A DNA stretch of 64,000 nucleotides, from assembly GCF_002979865.1 (NCBI RefSeq), contig NZ_PCPZ01000009.1:1-64000 (forward strand), in the 5' to 3' direction. The stretch's first letter is position 1, and each line of letters starts with the position of its first letter. Positions 16,753 to 24,770 of the stretch are shown here, in pieces. This DNA is from Arthrobacter sp. MYb214 (GTDB taxonomy: Bacteria; Actinomycetota; Actinomycetes; Actinomycetales; Micrococcaceae). The notes below the pieces were generated by a model. That model was not told where the DNA came from and did not search any database. It was given only the letters and a program-made list of their open reading frames with translations. Made by a program: the position numbers and the translations under genes.

Positions 16753-17967
16753 CTAGCGTGCTTTGCGCAGTCCTGCCAGTGCCCAGACGGCTAGCACTGC
16801 CGCCACCACGGCGCAGCCGATGGAGAAGACCAGGATGCTCTGCTGCTGCCCGAAGACCCCGACGGCCCAGCCCAGCGCGATGACTGGAACAGCACTGCCC
16901 AGGTAGGTCACCAGGTATATGGTGGACACGGTTTGGGCGTGCTGCTTGTCGTTGACCGCGTCCACCGCTTGAGCGAAGGCAGTGCGGAAGGCCATGCCCT
17001 GGCCCAGCCCCACGAATACCAATGCCGCGATGGCCCATGGCAGCTGGCGATGCTCGGCAGCTACGGCCAGCACTACGGTGGAGGCCGCCATCAATCCCAG
17101 ACCGATAGGCAGCAAGGCCTTGCCGCCGCGCACGACCAGCTGCGACAGGGCGGATATGCCCAATGGCAGGCCGGCAATCAGGCCAATGACCAGCACCGAA
17201 TCCAGGCCAAAGGCTTGGGCGAAGTACCCAGGTGCCAAGGACAGCACGAAGCCGAAGATGGCGAAGCTCAAGAAGCCGACGAGGGCAGCGAGCCAGAACG
17301 GTGCCCGGGCCGAGCTGGGGACGCCCAAGCGGCGTGGGGCCAGTGCCTTGCTTCGCTGGCCGCGCTCAGCCAGCGCAATGGCCGGACGGGCCTGCAGTGT
17401 GCTCAACGGGACCAGGACCAGCAGCAGCAAGAACGCCTGCACCATGAACACGGTAGTGCGCCCGCCAGGCAGATGAGCCAGCAGCCCGCCCAAGACCGGT
17501 CCGAAGGCGACACCGCCCGATGAGGCCAAGAGGGTGAAGCGCGAAGCCCACTCAGGCCGCGCAGGAAGAAGTTCACGCAGGGCCGCGGCGCTAGCACCGG
17601 TAGCCAGCGCGACACCGGCGCCCTGCAAACCACGGCCAAGGCACAGTTCCAGAAGGTTGCCGGCCGATCCGAAGACCAGGGTTCCAGCGAAGGAAACAAC
17701 GACCGCGATCACCAGCGCCGCACGGCGTCCGATATGATCCGACCAATGCCCCACGGTGGAAAGGAAGAGCATCAGCGAACAGACGTAGCTGGCAAAGGCC
17801 ACGGTGGTTCCCATGGCGCCAAGGTGCAATTCGGATTGGAGTGCCGGATACAGCGGGGTGGCCAGGTTGGCTCCGACCAGCAGCAGGAAGCTGACGGACA
17901 CGGTGATCACCAGTCGAGCGGTCAGCCCGGGGTTCCAGGAGAGTACGCGATGGTTCATTGGCTGCAT
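16753..17967 (-). CDS. MFS transporter (DHA1-like)
   Basis: The protein has about 404 residues and 12 predicted helices. Motif A-like GHWSDHIGRRAALVIA follows helix 2, GRGLQGAGVALATG is helix 4, and SSGGVAFGPVLGGLLAHL has the motif C glycines of exporters. Export of a small molecule is likely; the substrate is unknown. The start is uncertain: ATG 17967 and ATG 17958 lack good ribosome sites, while GTG 17997 lies 10 nt after a TACTTT hexamer. It diverges from an Lrp-type regulator gene, a common arrangement for exporters controlled by the neighbour. Confidence 0.85.
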   Translation of the reverse strand: MQPMNHRVLSWNPGLTARLVITVSVSFLLLVGANLATPLYPALQSELHLGAMGTTVAFASYVCSLMLFLSTVGHWSDHIGRRAALVIAVVVSFAGTLVFGSAGNLLELCLGRGLQGAGVALATGASAAALRELLPARPEWASRFTLLASSGGVAFGPVLGGLLAHLPGGRTTVFMVQAFLLLLVLVPLSTLQARPAIALAERGQRSKALAPRRLGVPSSARAPFWLAALVGFLSFAIFGFVLSLAPGYFAQAFGLDSVLVIGLIAGLPLGISALSQLVVRGGKALLPIGLGLMAASTVVLAVAAEHRQLPWAIAALVFVGLGQGMAFRTAFAQAVDAVNDKQHAQTVSTIYLVTYLGSAVPVIALGWAVGVFGQQQSILVFSIGCAVVAAVLAVWALAGLRKAR

Positions 17968-18056
17968 GCGCAGCTCGCTGATAACCGACAAATTCACTCC
18001 CGGGATCAAAGTAGTCCAGACCAGCTGGGCACGAAGAATGCCCAGAAAGAGTTTTT

Positions 18057-18086
18057 ACCGGTGGGGCCACTCGCTGCCCCACCGGT
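18057..18086. promoter_or_regulatory. 11-bp inverted repeat between the MFS and Lrp genes
   Basis: ACCGGTGGGGC at 18057-18067 pairs perfectly with GCCCCACCGGT at 18076-18086 (8-nt loop). The T-run lies on the wrong side for a leftward terminator and the neighbours are divergent, so an operator or an RNA element in one of the leaders is more likely. Confidence 0.5.
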
Positions 18087-18237
18087 TAGTTGAGCGTTCT
18101 GCTTGCGTTTGTCTACTACAACAGAGCGTTCACTCACTAATATCCGCCTGCTGAAAGCAACGAGAGAGATTTCTTGCTAGCATTTGAGCAGATTGTTCAA
18201 AATTTTGTCCCCGCAGATAACCCGGAGTGAGCATTTA

Positions 18238-18711
18238 GTGCGATTAGACGATGTAGACCTGAAAGTGCTGCTCGCACTGATCAAGGATCCCCGCATCCAA
18301 ATCTCTGAACTCGCAGATGAGGTCGGTGTTGCGCGCAACACAGCGCAGTCGCGATTGCGCCGTTTGCAGCGCGCCGAAATCCTCCGCGACGGCGGCCGCG
18401 ACATCGATCTGAGCAAGCTCGGCTACGACGTCCTGGCCTTCGTGACGTTGGAAGTGAACCACCGCGATCTGGATACCGTGGTCACCGCGCTGCGCCAGAT
18501 CCCCAGCGTGCTGGAAATCCACGAGACCTCCGGACGTGGAGATCTCTGGGTGCGGCTCATCGCCACCGACACCCACCAGCTGCAATCAGCACTGCGCCAG
18601 ATCCTGCGCGTCAAGGGCGTCACCCGTTCGGAAACAACCTTCGCGCTCCATACGCACCTGGCCTACCGTGCCGCTCCCCTGCTGGAGCACTATGTCGAAC
18701 ATGACCACTGA
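18238..18711 (+). CDS. Lrp/AsnC family transcriptional regulator
   Basis: The 157-residue protein has an N-terminal winged helix (about 1-55: LADEVGVARNTAQSRLRRLQ) and a C-terminal RAM/AsnC ligand-binding domain (about 70-145). GTG 18238 is preceded by GGAG with 10-nt spacing; the frame is open further upstream without support. These regulators sense amino acids or related compounds and often control a divergent transporter, here the MFS gene. Confidence 0.92.
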   Translation: MRLDDVDLKVLLALIKDPRIQISELADEVGVARNTAQSRLRRLQRAEILRDGGRDIDLSKLGYDVLAFVTLEVNHRDLDTVVTALRQIPSVLEIHETSGRGDLWVRLIATDTHQLQSALRQILRVKGVTRSETTFALHTHLAYRAAPLLEHYVEHDH

Positions 18712-18846
18712 GAAGTCATTCACTGTCAGCTGCAGAAAACAAGTCTTTCGTTTCCCGAAGCAGCGTCCTACTCTGGTGATACGAGAAGTCACGAGGTAAA
18801 TCCCCGGCTTCCGGCGGATCCCTCGTATTCGACGAAGGAGTACGCA

Positions 18847-19110
18847 ATGACGAAGGATTTCGACACCACAGAATTTGCGCCGGAGTTCGGCAACGACATC
18901 TACGAACCGGATGACGGACGCGATTCCCAGGCTTATGAGGGCTCAAGCGACATGCCGGAAACCATGCGCAACCTCGACCCGCTGGCACAGCGCAATTACC
19001 TCTACGACGATGACCTGGAAACCGAAGACCAGCTCGACAACGAATTCGCCGCAGACGATGACGACGACGAGGAAAGCACAGAGCTTGTTGACCTTGAGGA
19101 CGAACTCTAG
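18847..19110 (+). CDS. Small, strongly acidic protein of unknown function
   Basis: The 87-residue product is about one third Asp and Glu with only a handful of Lys or Arg; a block DDDDDEE occurs near residue 70. No domain is recognisable and it is probably disordered. AAGGAG lies 7 nt before the ATG, which strongly supports translation. Acidic proteins of this kind occur in many Micrococcaceae; their role is unknown. It stands alone between the Lrp and LysR genes. Confidence 0.8.
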   Translation: MTKDFDTTEFAPEFGNDIYEPDDGRDSQAYEGSSDMPETMRNLDPLAQRNYLYDDDLETEDQLDNEFAADDDDDEESTELVDLEDEL

Positions 19111-19156
19111 GCCGTGGGCTAAGCAAATCTTTGGCTAAAGGCCATAGACTTTAGAA

Positions 19157-20062
19157 GTGATTAATCCAGTTCATCTGCGCACATTGCTCGAAGTGGTGGC
19201 GCATCGTTCCTTTGCCACGGCCGCAACCCGCTTGGGCTACACGGCCAGCGCTGTCTCCCAGCAGATGACAGCGTTGGAGCGAAGCACCGGTACCACGCTG
19301 TTCCTGCGCGGCGCACGCTCCATCACCCCGACGCCAGGCGCCCTGCGCATGGTGCGCCATGCCAAACGGGTGCTCACCGACCTCGACGCCCTCATGGCAG
19401 ACGTCGCCACCATCTCCACCGAAGCTACCGACCTTGAGGAAATCAAGCTTGGCATCTTCCCCTCGCTGGCGACCTACGCGCTGCCGCAAATCCTCAAGGC
19501 ACCGGATTGGTCCTCCTTGGGCATCAACCTGCGCCTGTGGATCGGCGAACCCCAGCAAACTGTCGCAGGCCTTGGCACCGGCGGCGACCTCGACCTCGCA
19601 CTGATCTTCCAGGTGGGACCCGGCGGACTGTCGTGGCCAGCGTCCCTGGAGCGCACCTGGTTGGGCGATGACCAGTTCCGGGTAGTGATCCCGGCGTCCT
19701 GGCCCATCGCTGAAGACGCCCAGCTGACCGTGGACCAGTTGGCCGAATGGCCATGGATCTTCCACCACCCGGGCACCTCGGATGCCACCTTGATTTCGCG
19801 CTTGTTCTCTTCCTACAACATCCACCCGCAGGTGGCTGCCTACTGCGACGACTTCAATGCGTCGCTGAGCCTGGTTTCCTCGGGACTGGGCGCCGCCCTG
19901 GTTCCCGATCTGGCCATGGCCAACGCTCCGGAAGGCATCCGCATAGTTGATGCCCCCGAGATTCGCCTGGCCCGCTCCATCTTCGCGTTGAAACCGGAGA
20001 ATTCCAAGAAGCCGAAGGCCGCGCTGGTATTGGACCGGCTCGCCCAGGTGCTCTCCCGCTGA
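19157..20062 (+). CDS. LysR family transcriptional regulator
   Basis: The 301-residue protein has an N-terminal LysR helix-turn-helix (about 1-60: RSFATAATRLGYTASAVSQQMTALE) and a periplasmic-binding-like effector domain (about 90-295). The GTG start has no ribosome site; TAGACT at 19145-19150 ends 6 nt before it, suggesting a leaderless mRNA. The enoyl-CoA hydratase-like gene begins 59 nt downstream with its own ribosome site and may be co-transcribed. Confidence 0.9.
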   Translation: MINPVHLRTLLEVVAHRSFATAATRLGYTASAVSQQMTALERSTGTTLFLRGARSITPTPGALRMVRHAKRVLTDLDALMADVATISTEATDLEEIKLGIFPSLATYALPQILKAPDWSSLGINLRLWIGEPQQTVAGLGTGGDLDLALIFQVGPGGLSWPASLERTWLGDDQFRVVIPASWPIAEDAQLTVDQLAEWPWIFHHPGTSDATLISRLFSSYNIHPQVAAYCDDFNASLSLVSSGLGAALVPDLAMANAPEGIRIVDAPEIRLARSIFALKPENSKKPKAALVLDRLAQVLSR

Positions 20063-20121
20063 TTCGTTGCGCCGCGGCGCCACTGGTGCCTGCATCCGTC
20101 CCAAGAAAGAGGAATGTCCCG

Positions 20122-21186
20122 GTGGAGAACCAGACCCCTGCATCTTCCAGCGATGGCGTAGTCATCTCGGCCGTGCATGGACCAATCGGCCACATCGAGC
20201 TGAACCGTGCCAGCAAGCTCAATGCGTTGACCCTGGAAATGCTCATTGAGCTGGGCCGGGTGCTGCGTGCGTGGGCCGTGGACCCGTCGATTTCGCTGGT
20301 GCTGCTCACCGGCCGCGGCGAACGCGCCTTCTGTGCCGGAGGAGATATCGCCGATTTCCACGCAGCAGTCACCACCGGACGCCATCAGGACTTCGTCGAT
20401 CTGCTCGCGAGAGAATTCGAACTGGATTACCTGATCTCCACCTATCCCAAGCCCCTGATCAGCTTGGCCCATGGCATCACCATGGGTGGGGGCATCGGCC
20501 TGGCCTCGCACGCACCGGTGCGCCTGGTGACCGCGAACGCCACCATGGGAATGCCCGAAGCGAAGATCGGCTACACCCCGGATGTGGGAGGCAGCCACCT
20601 GCTGGCCAGCGCGCCGGGCCACTTCGGCGAGTTCTTTGCAATGAGTGCGCAGTCCTTCACCGGTGCCGATGCCGTACTTCTCGGTTTTGCCGATGCCGTT
20701 GTCACCGAGGACTTCGCCCAGAACATCCTCGATGAGCTCGATGAGTTCGCGGGGCTGAATGCCGGAGAGATCGCGGCTGCTATCGAGGTCATGCACGGTG
20801 CGCCCGAGTCCTTCGCCTTGGAACTGGACCGCGGCTGGATCGATCATGCTTTCAGTGCCGCCACCCCGCAGGAAGTCTTGGCACGCTTGGAGCAGATGGT
20901 CCATCCTTCGGCGCAGCGTGCCGCGCAGATGCTGGCAGCGAATTCCCCGACCAGCGTGGCCAGCGCGTTCTACAACGTGCGGGCTGCACGTGAGGAGGAG
21001 GACCTGCGTTCGGCCTTGGACCGCGAACTGCGCCTGGCTCGCTACCTGATGCACCGTGCCGATCTTGCCGAGGGCATCCGTGCCCAGGTCATCGACAAAG
21101 ACCGCAACCCCACGTGGATTCCGGCTTCGCTGGAGGAAGTGGACCACGAGGCGTTGCGGTCTCTGGCTGCTGATTCGGAAGGCTAG
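20122..21186 (+). CDS. 3-hydroxyisobutyryl-CoA hydrolase / enoyl-CoA hydratase family
   Basis: The 354-residue crotonase-fold protein has the oxyanion-hole segments RAFCAGGDI and ITMGGGIGL, the MPEAKIGYTPDVG segment of HIBYL-CoA hydrolases with its catalytic Glu, and DKDRNPTW near the C-terminus. Together with its length this favours hydrolysis of 3-hydroxyisobutyryl-CoA in valine breakdown over ordinary enoyl-CoA hydration. GTG 20122 follows AGAGGA with 8-nt spacing. A 3-hydroxyisobutyrate dehydrogenase, the next enzyme of that pathway, is encoded at 60203-61147. The stop shares CTAG 21183-21186 with the convergent gene. Confidence 0.88.
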   Translation: MENQTPASSSDGVVISAVHGPIGHIELNRASKLNALTLEMLIELGRVLRAWAVDPSISLVLLTGRGERAFCAGGDIADFHAAVTTGRHQDFVDLLAREFELDYLISTYPKPLISLAHGITMGGGIGLASHAPVRLVTANATMGMPEAKIGYTPDVGGSHLLASAPGHFGEFFAMSAQSFTGADAVLLGFADAVVTEDFAQNILDELDEFAGLNAGEIAAAIEVMHGAPESFALELDRGWIDHAFSAATPQEVLARLEQMVHPSAQRAAQMLAANSPTSVASAFYNVRAAREEEDLRSALDRELRLARYLMHRADLAEGIRAQVIDKDRNPTWIPASLEEVDHEALRSLAADSEG

Positions 21187-22949
21187 CTGTCAGCTCCCGG
21201 CTTGCCTTCTGGCCGGGTGACATCTGCATGCACCGGGCGCACCTTGGCTGAATCCCTGGGCTCGATGCGCGGTGCGTTCACTGCATCGGCTGGTTCGCGA
21301 ACCACCGATGGGGTGATATCCACGCTCTTGGGCGCGGTGTAGGCCAGCGGTGCATGCTCGCCGAAGTGGTCCGCGTCTGCTTCATCCCAGTCTTCCATCC
21401 AGGAACCTGGAATATCCTCGAGCAGTTCGCCGGGACGCAACCACTGGAACAGCGAAGCGTAGGAGCGAGTGGACTGCAGGTTCACCCGGCGGCGCAGCAT
21501 CCGGGTGTTCAGCTGCTCCGGGCTGGTCAGTCCCATCGATGCCATGATCTGCGCGCATTCGGTGACGGTCAAGCGATGGTAGTTGTAGACGCGGTGGCCC
21601 TTGTCCTCCACATCCAGGGCACGCATCAGGCGCTTGTTCTGCGTGGCTACGCCTACGGGGCAGTGGTTGGTGTGGCACTGCTGGGCCTGGATGCAGCCGG
21701 TGGCCATCATCATGGAACGCGCCGAGAAGGTGAAATCCGCTCCCTGGATCAGCCGCTTGATGATGTCGGAGCCGTTGGCGACCTTGCCTGCCGCGGCGAG
21801 GCGGATTTCGTCGCGCAGTCCGGCACCCACCAAGGTGTTGTGCACCAGCATCAAGCCTTCGGTCAGCGGGGCGCCAACATGGTCCTCGTATTCCAGCGGC
21901 GCAGCTCCGGTGCCGCCTTCAGCGCCATCAATGGTGATGAAGTCCACCAGGATGCCGGTTTCCAGCATGCCCTTGCACAGGGCCATGACGTCGGTGCGGG
22001 AACCAACGCAGAACTTGATGCCCACTGGCTTGCCACCGGAGAGGTCGCGAAGCTTCGCTACGAAGTGCATCAATTCGCGCGGGGTGGAGAATTCTGCGTG
22101 GCTGGCCGGTGAAATGCAGTCCACGCCCATCGGGACATCGCGGGCCTCGGAGATTTCCGCGGTGACCTTGGCAGCCGGCAGCACGCCGCCGAGCCCGGGC
22201 TTGGCGCCCTGGGAGAGCTTGATGGTGATGCCCTTGACTCTTTCATGGTTCGCCTTGGCAGCGAAGGTTTCGGGGTTGAAGCGGCCCTGCTCGGTACGGC
22301 AGCCGAAGTAGCCTGAACCGATTTCCCAGAACAAGTCGGCCCCGTATTCCAGGTGGTACTTGGTCAGCCCGCCCTCACCGGTTTCATGGACGAATTCTCC
22401 CATCGCGGCGCCCTTGTTCATCGCCAGCACCGCGTTGGCAGAAAGCGAGCCGAAGCTCATCGAGGAGATATTCATCAGCGAAATCTCATAGGGCTGCGAG
22501 CACTGGCTGGACCCCACCCGTACGCGGTGCTGCGATGCCACCGGGGCTACCGGAGCTGCCGAATGCAGCAGGTATTCGTGGCCGACTTCATTGACATTCA
22601 GCTCCGTGCCGAAAGCCTTATGGCTATCGGCGCCCTTGGCCCGCGCGTAGATCAGCGAGCGGGTGTCGCGGTTGAAAGGACGGCCATCGGTATTGCGCTC
22701 AATGAAATACTGCTGGATCTCGGGGCGGATGAATTCGAAGAGGTAGCGGGCGTGCCCGACAATCGGGAAATTGCGCAGGATCGCATGCTTCTTTTGCAGC
22801 AGGTCCCTGATGCCCAGAAGCACCAGCAAACCGGTGAGCACGACGAGGATCCACCACACCCATTCCCCGGAGGTGCCGGCAAGGATTGCGGTCACCACGA
22901 AGCCAGTGAATAGGACAGCCAGGAACAGGAGAACCACTATTCGCATCAT
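21183..22949 (-). CDS. Membrane-anchored FMN-binding glutamate synthase-like protein
   Basis: The 588-residue protein begins with two hydrophobic helices (about 1-50) and continues as the central FMN/Fe-S domain of glutamate synthase (GltB, about 100-500). It has the FMN-site segment IDGAEGGTGAAP and a C-x5-C-x4-C motif in CIQAQQCHTNHCPVG that can hold a 3Fe-4S cluster. The glutamine amidotransferase domain and the GltB beta-helix are absent, so it is not a complete glutamate synthase; its real reaction is unknown. The C-terminal 80 residues are polar. The promoter is strong: CTGACA, 17 bp, TAGGCT, then 6 nt to the ATG, hence leaderless. Confidence 0.88.
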   Translation of the reverse strand: MMRIVVLLFLAVLFTGFVVTAILAGTSGEWVWWILVVLTGLLVLLGIRDLLQKKHAILRNFPIVGHARYLFEFIRPEIQQYFIERNTDGRPFNRDTRSLIYARAKGADSHKAFGTELNVNEVGHEYLLHSAAPVAPVASQHRVRVGSSQCSQPYEISLMNISSMSFGSLSANAVLAMNKGAAMGEFVHETGEGGLTKYHLEYGADLFWEIGSGYFGCRTEQGRFNPETFAAKANHERVKGITIKLSQGAKPGLGGVLPAAKVTAEISEARDVPMGVDCISPASHAEFSTPRELMHFVAKLRDLSGGKPVGIKFCVGSRTDVMALCKGMLETGILVDFITIDGAEGGTGAAPLEYEDHVGAPLTEGLMLVHNTLVGAGLRDEIRLAAAGKVANGSDIIKRLIQGADFTFSARSMMMATGCIQAQQCHTNHCPVGVATQNKRLMRALDVEDKGHRVYNYHRLTVTECAQIMASMGLTSPEQLNTRMLRRRVNLQSTRSYASLFQWLRPGELLEDIPGSWMEDWDEADADHFGEHAPLAYTAPKSVDITPSVVREPADAVNAPRIEPRDSAKVRPVHADVTRPEGKPGADS

Positions 22950-22955
22950 GATGCG

Positions 22956-22984
22956 AGCCTAGTACCTCCCCGCTGACTTGTCAG
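22956..22984 (-). promoter_or_regulatory. Leaderless promoter of the glutamate synthase-like gene
   Basis: CTGACA (complement of 22979-22984) is 17 bp from TAGGCT (complement of 22956-22961), which ends 6 nt before ATG 22949. Five of six bases match TTGACA. Confidence 0.75.
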
Positions 22985-23009
22985 TTCCATCCATTGGGCG
23001 GGGCGTGGA

Positions 23010-24770
23010 TCAGCTTGGCAAAATCCGGTCCGCTTCGCGCACGGCCATGCGGGAGAACAAGGATTGCCCATCGGCCAATAGCGCTGGCGCCGCACCGCGT
23101 TCCAGCACCACTCCTTCATGGAGCACCAGCACGTTCTGCGCCCGGGCCAGGATCGATAGCCGGTGGCTGATCATCAGCACCGCCATCCCTTCACCGCGGC
23201 GGCGTTCCACTGCTTCCAGGACCAGCTGTTCGCTGCGTGCATCCAGGGCGCTAGTGGATTCATCGAGGATCAATACCGCGGGGTTGCGCAGCAGCGTCCG
23301 GGCCAGGGCCACGCGTTGGCGCTGGCCACCGGAAAGCCGGGCAAAGCGATCCCCCAACCGGGTCTGCAATCCGGCCTTCTGCTGGCGCAGCCAGGGGCCC
23401 ATGCCCAGCTCGTCGAGGACCTGCTCCATCTCGGCGTCGCTGATCCCTTCCGCACCCAGCAAGAGGTTCTCGCGCAGCGTTCCACGGATCATCACCGCCT
23501 CTTGTGAGACCAGGATGATCCGGGTGCGCAGCTGCGCCAAGCTGGCGGCCTCCAGCGGCACATCGCCGAAGCTGGCGGTGCCGGCAGCTTCCACCGAGCG
23601 CACCAGGGCTGCCGCGACCGACGATTTGCCGGAGCCGCTTTCGCCCACCAATGCGAGCAGGGAGCCTGGTTCCAGCTCGAAATCCACGCCGCGAACTACC
23701 CGATGGCGCTCGAAGGCAACCGACAGATCCGCCACGCGCAAGGTGCCGGAAGCAGGAAGGGGAACCGGGTTGGCGGGTTCGGAAACCGGATGGCTGGTTA
23801 TCGCGGTGGCGTACAGCCGGCGAGCGCTGGCCAGCGAATCCTGCAGGCCCAGGATGAACCCGTCTACCGCGCGCACCGCTTCATAGGAAGGGACCAGGGC
23901 ACAGCACAGCACGATCAGCGTGCCGAACTGCCCGGCGGTTCCCAGCAGGACAAAGAGCGCGAGCAGGCTGCCCCAGACCACCAGCTGGGTCAGCGTGGCC
24001 CGTACCGCGCCCAGGGTTCCGGCCGATCGCGCCGCTTGCCGGCTTTCGTGCAGGCTTTCGCGCATCCGCGCCATGACGGGTTTGCCGGCATTGAATCCGT
24101 GAATCACGTCGATGCCGGCAAGCGTGTCGGCCAGCAACTGGTTCTGGGTGCCGCGAGCACTGGCGGTGGCCCGCGCGCTACGGCGCAGGGCGCCGACGCC
24201 AATGGCCGGGATGGCCAGCCCGATCAGCACATAGCCGGCGAGCAGCACGAGGGCCGGTTGCATGCCGAATACCGCCCAGGCTCCCCAGGTTGCCAGGCCG
24301 CTGACTGCCACTGCCGCCACGGCCGGGGGCAGGGTGTGGGCGAAGAACACTTCGACCTTGTCGATGTCGCTGGTGGCCTTGGCGAGCATGCCGCCGGAAT
24401 TCTTGCTGTCCGCGGCGAAGGGCGCTTGGCGTTCAAATGCCTGGTACATGCGGTTTCGCAGCCGCGCCAGGGACAGGAAGGCCACCCGGTGCCCTACATA
24501 CTGCTCCAGGTAGCGCACCGCGCCCTTGACCAGCCCCAGCAGGATGACCACAGCGATCAGCGGTCCCCAGCCAAGGTCCATAGGCAGCTGCGCACCGCCC
24601 AGGTGCAGGGCCTTGGCCAGGCCGAACCCGGCCACGGCGTAGATCCCCAGCGAAGCCAGGCGAGTGGCGCAGGCCAGCACGCAGGCCAGCAGCAGCGGCG
24701 GGAGCAGGTCCTTGGTGCTGCCAATCAGCCAGGCGACGGTTTTGATAGTGGAGATTTTCTGCGTGCGCAT
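23010..24770 (-). CDS. ABC exporter half-transporter, CydC-like (second gene)
   Basis: The 586-residue protein has a six-helix transmembrane domain (about 1-320) and an ATPase domain (about 345-575) with Walker A GESGSGKSS, signature LSGGQRQRVALARTLL, Walker B VLILDESTSALD and the H-loop SHRLS. The segment RYLEQYVGHRVAFLSLARLR matches the intracellular loop typical of CydC. CydDC exports cysteine and glutathione and supports cytochrome bd assembly, but no cydAB genes are nearby, so the substrate is open. Its ATG overlaps the TAA of the upstream partner (TAATG), which implies translational coupling and a heterodimer. Confidence 0.88.
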   Translation of the reverse strand: MRTQKISTIKTVAWLIGSTKDLLPPLLLACVLACATRLASLGIYAVAGFGLAKALHLGGAQLPMDLGWGPLIAVVILLGLVKGAVRYLEQYVGHRVAFLSLARLRNRMYQAFERQAPFAADSKNSGGMLAKATSDIDKVEVFFAHTLPPAVAAVAVSGLATWGAWAVFGMQPALVLLAGYVLIGLAIPAIGVGALRRSARATASARGTQNQLLADTLAGIDVIHGFNAGKPVMARMRESLHESRQAARSAGTLGAVRATLTQLVVWGSLLALFVLLGTAGQFGTLIVLCCALVPSYEAVRAVDGFILGLQDSLASARRLYATAITSHPVSEPANPVPLPASGTLRVADLSVAFERHRVVRGVDFELEPGSLLALVGESGSGKSSVAAALVRSVEAAGTASFGDVPLEAASLAQLRTRIILVSQEAVMIRGTLRENLLLGAEGISDAEMEQVLDELGMGPWLRQQKAGLQTRLGDRFARLSGGQRQRVALARTLLRNPAVLILDESTSALDARSEQLVLEAVERRRGEGMAVLMISHRLSILARAQNVLVLHEGVVLERGAAPALLADGQSLFSRMAVREADRILPS

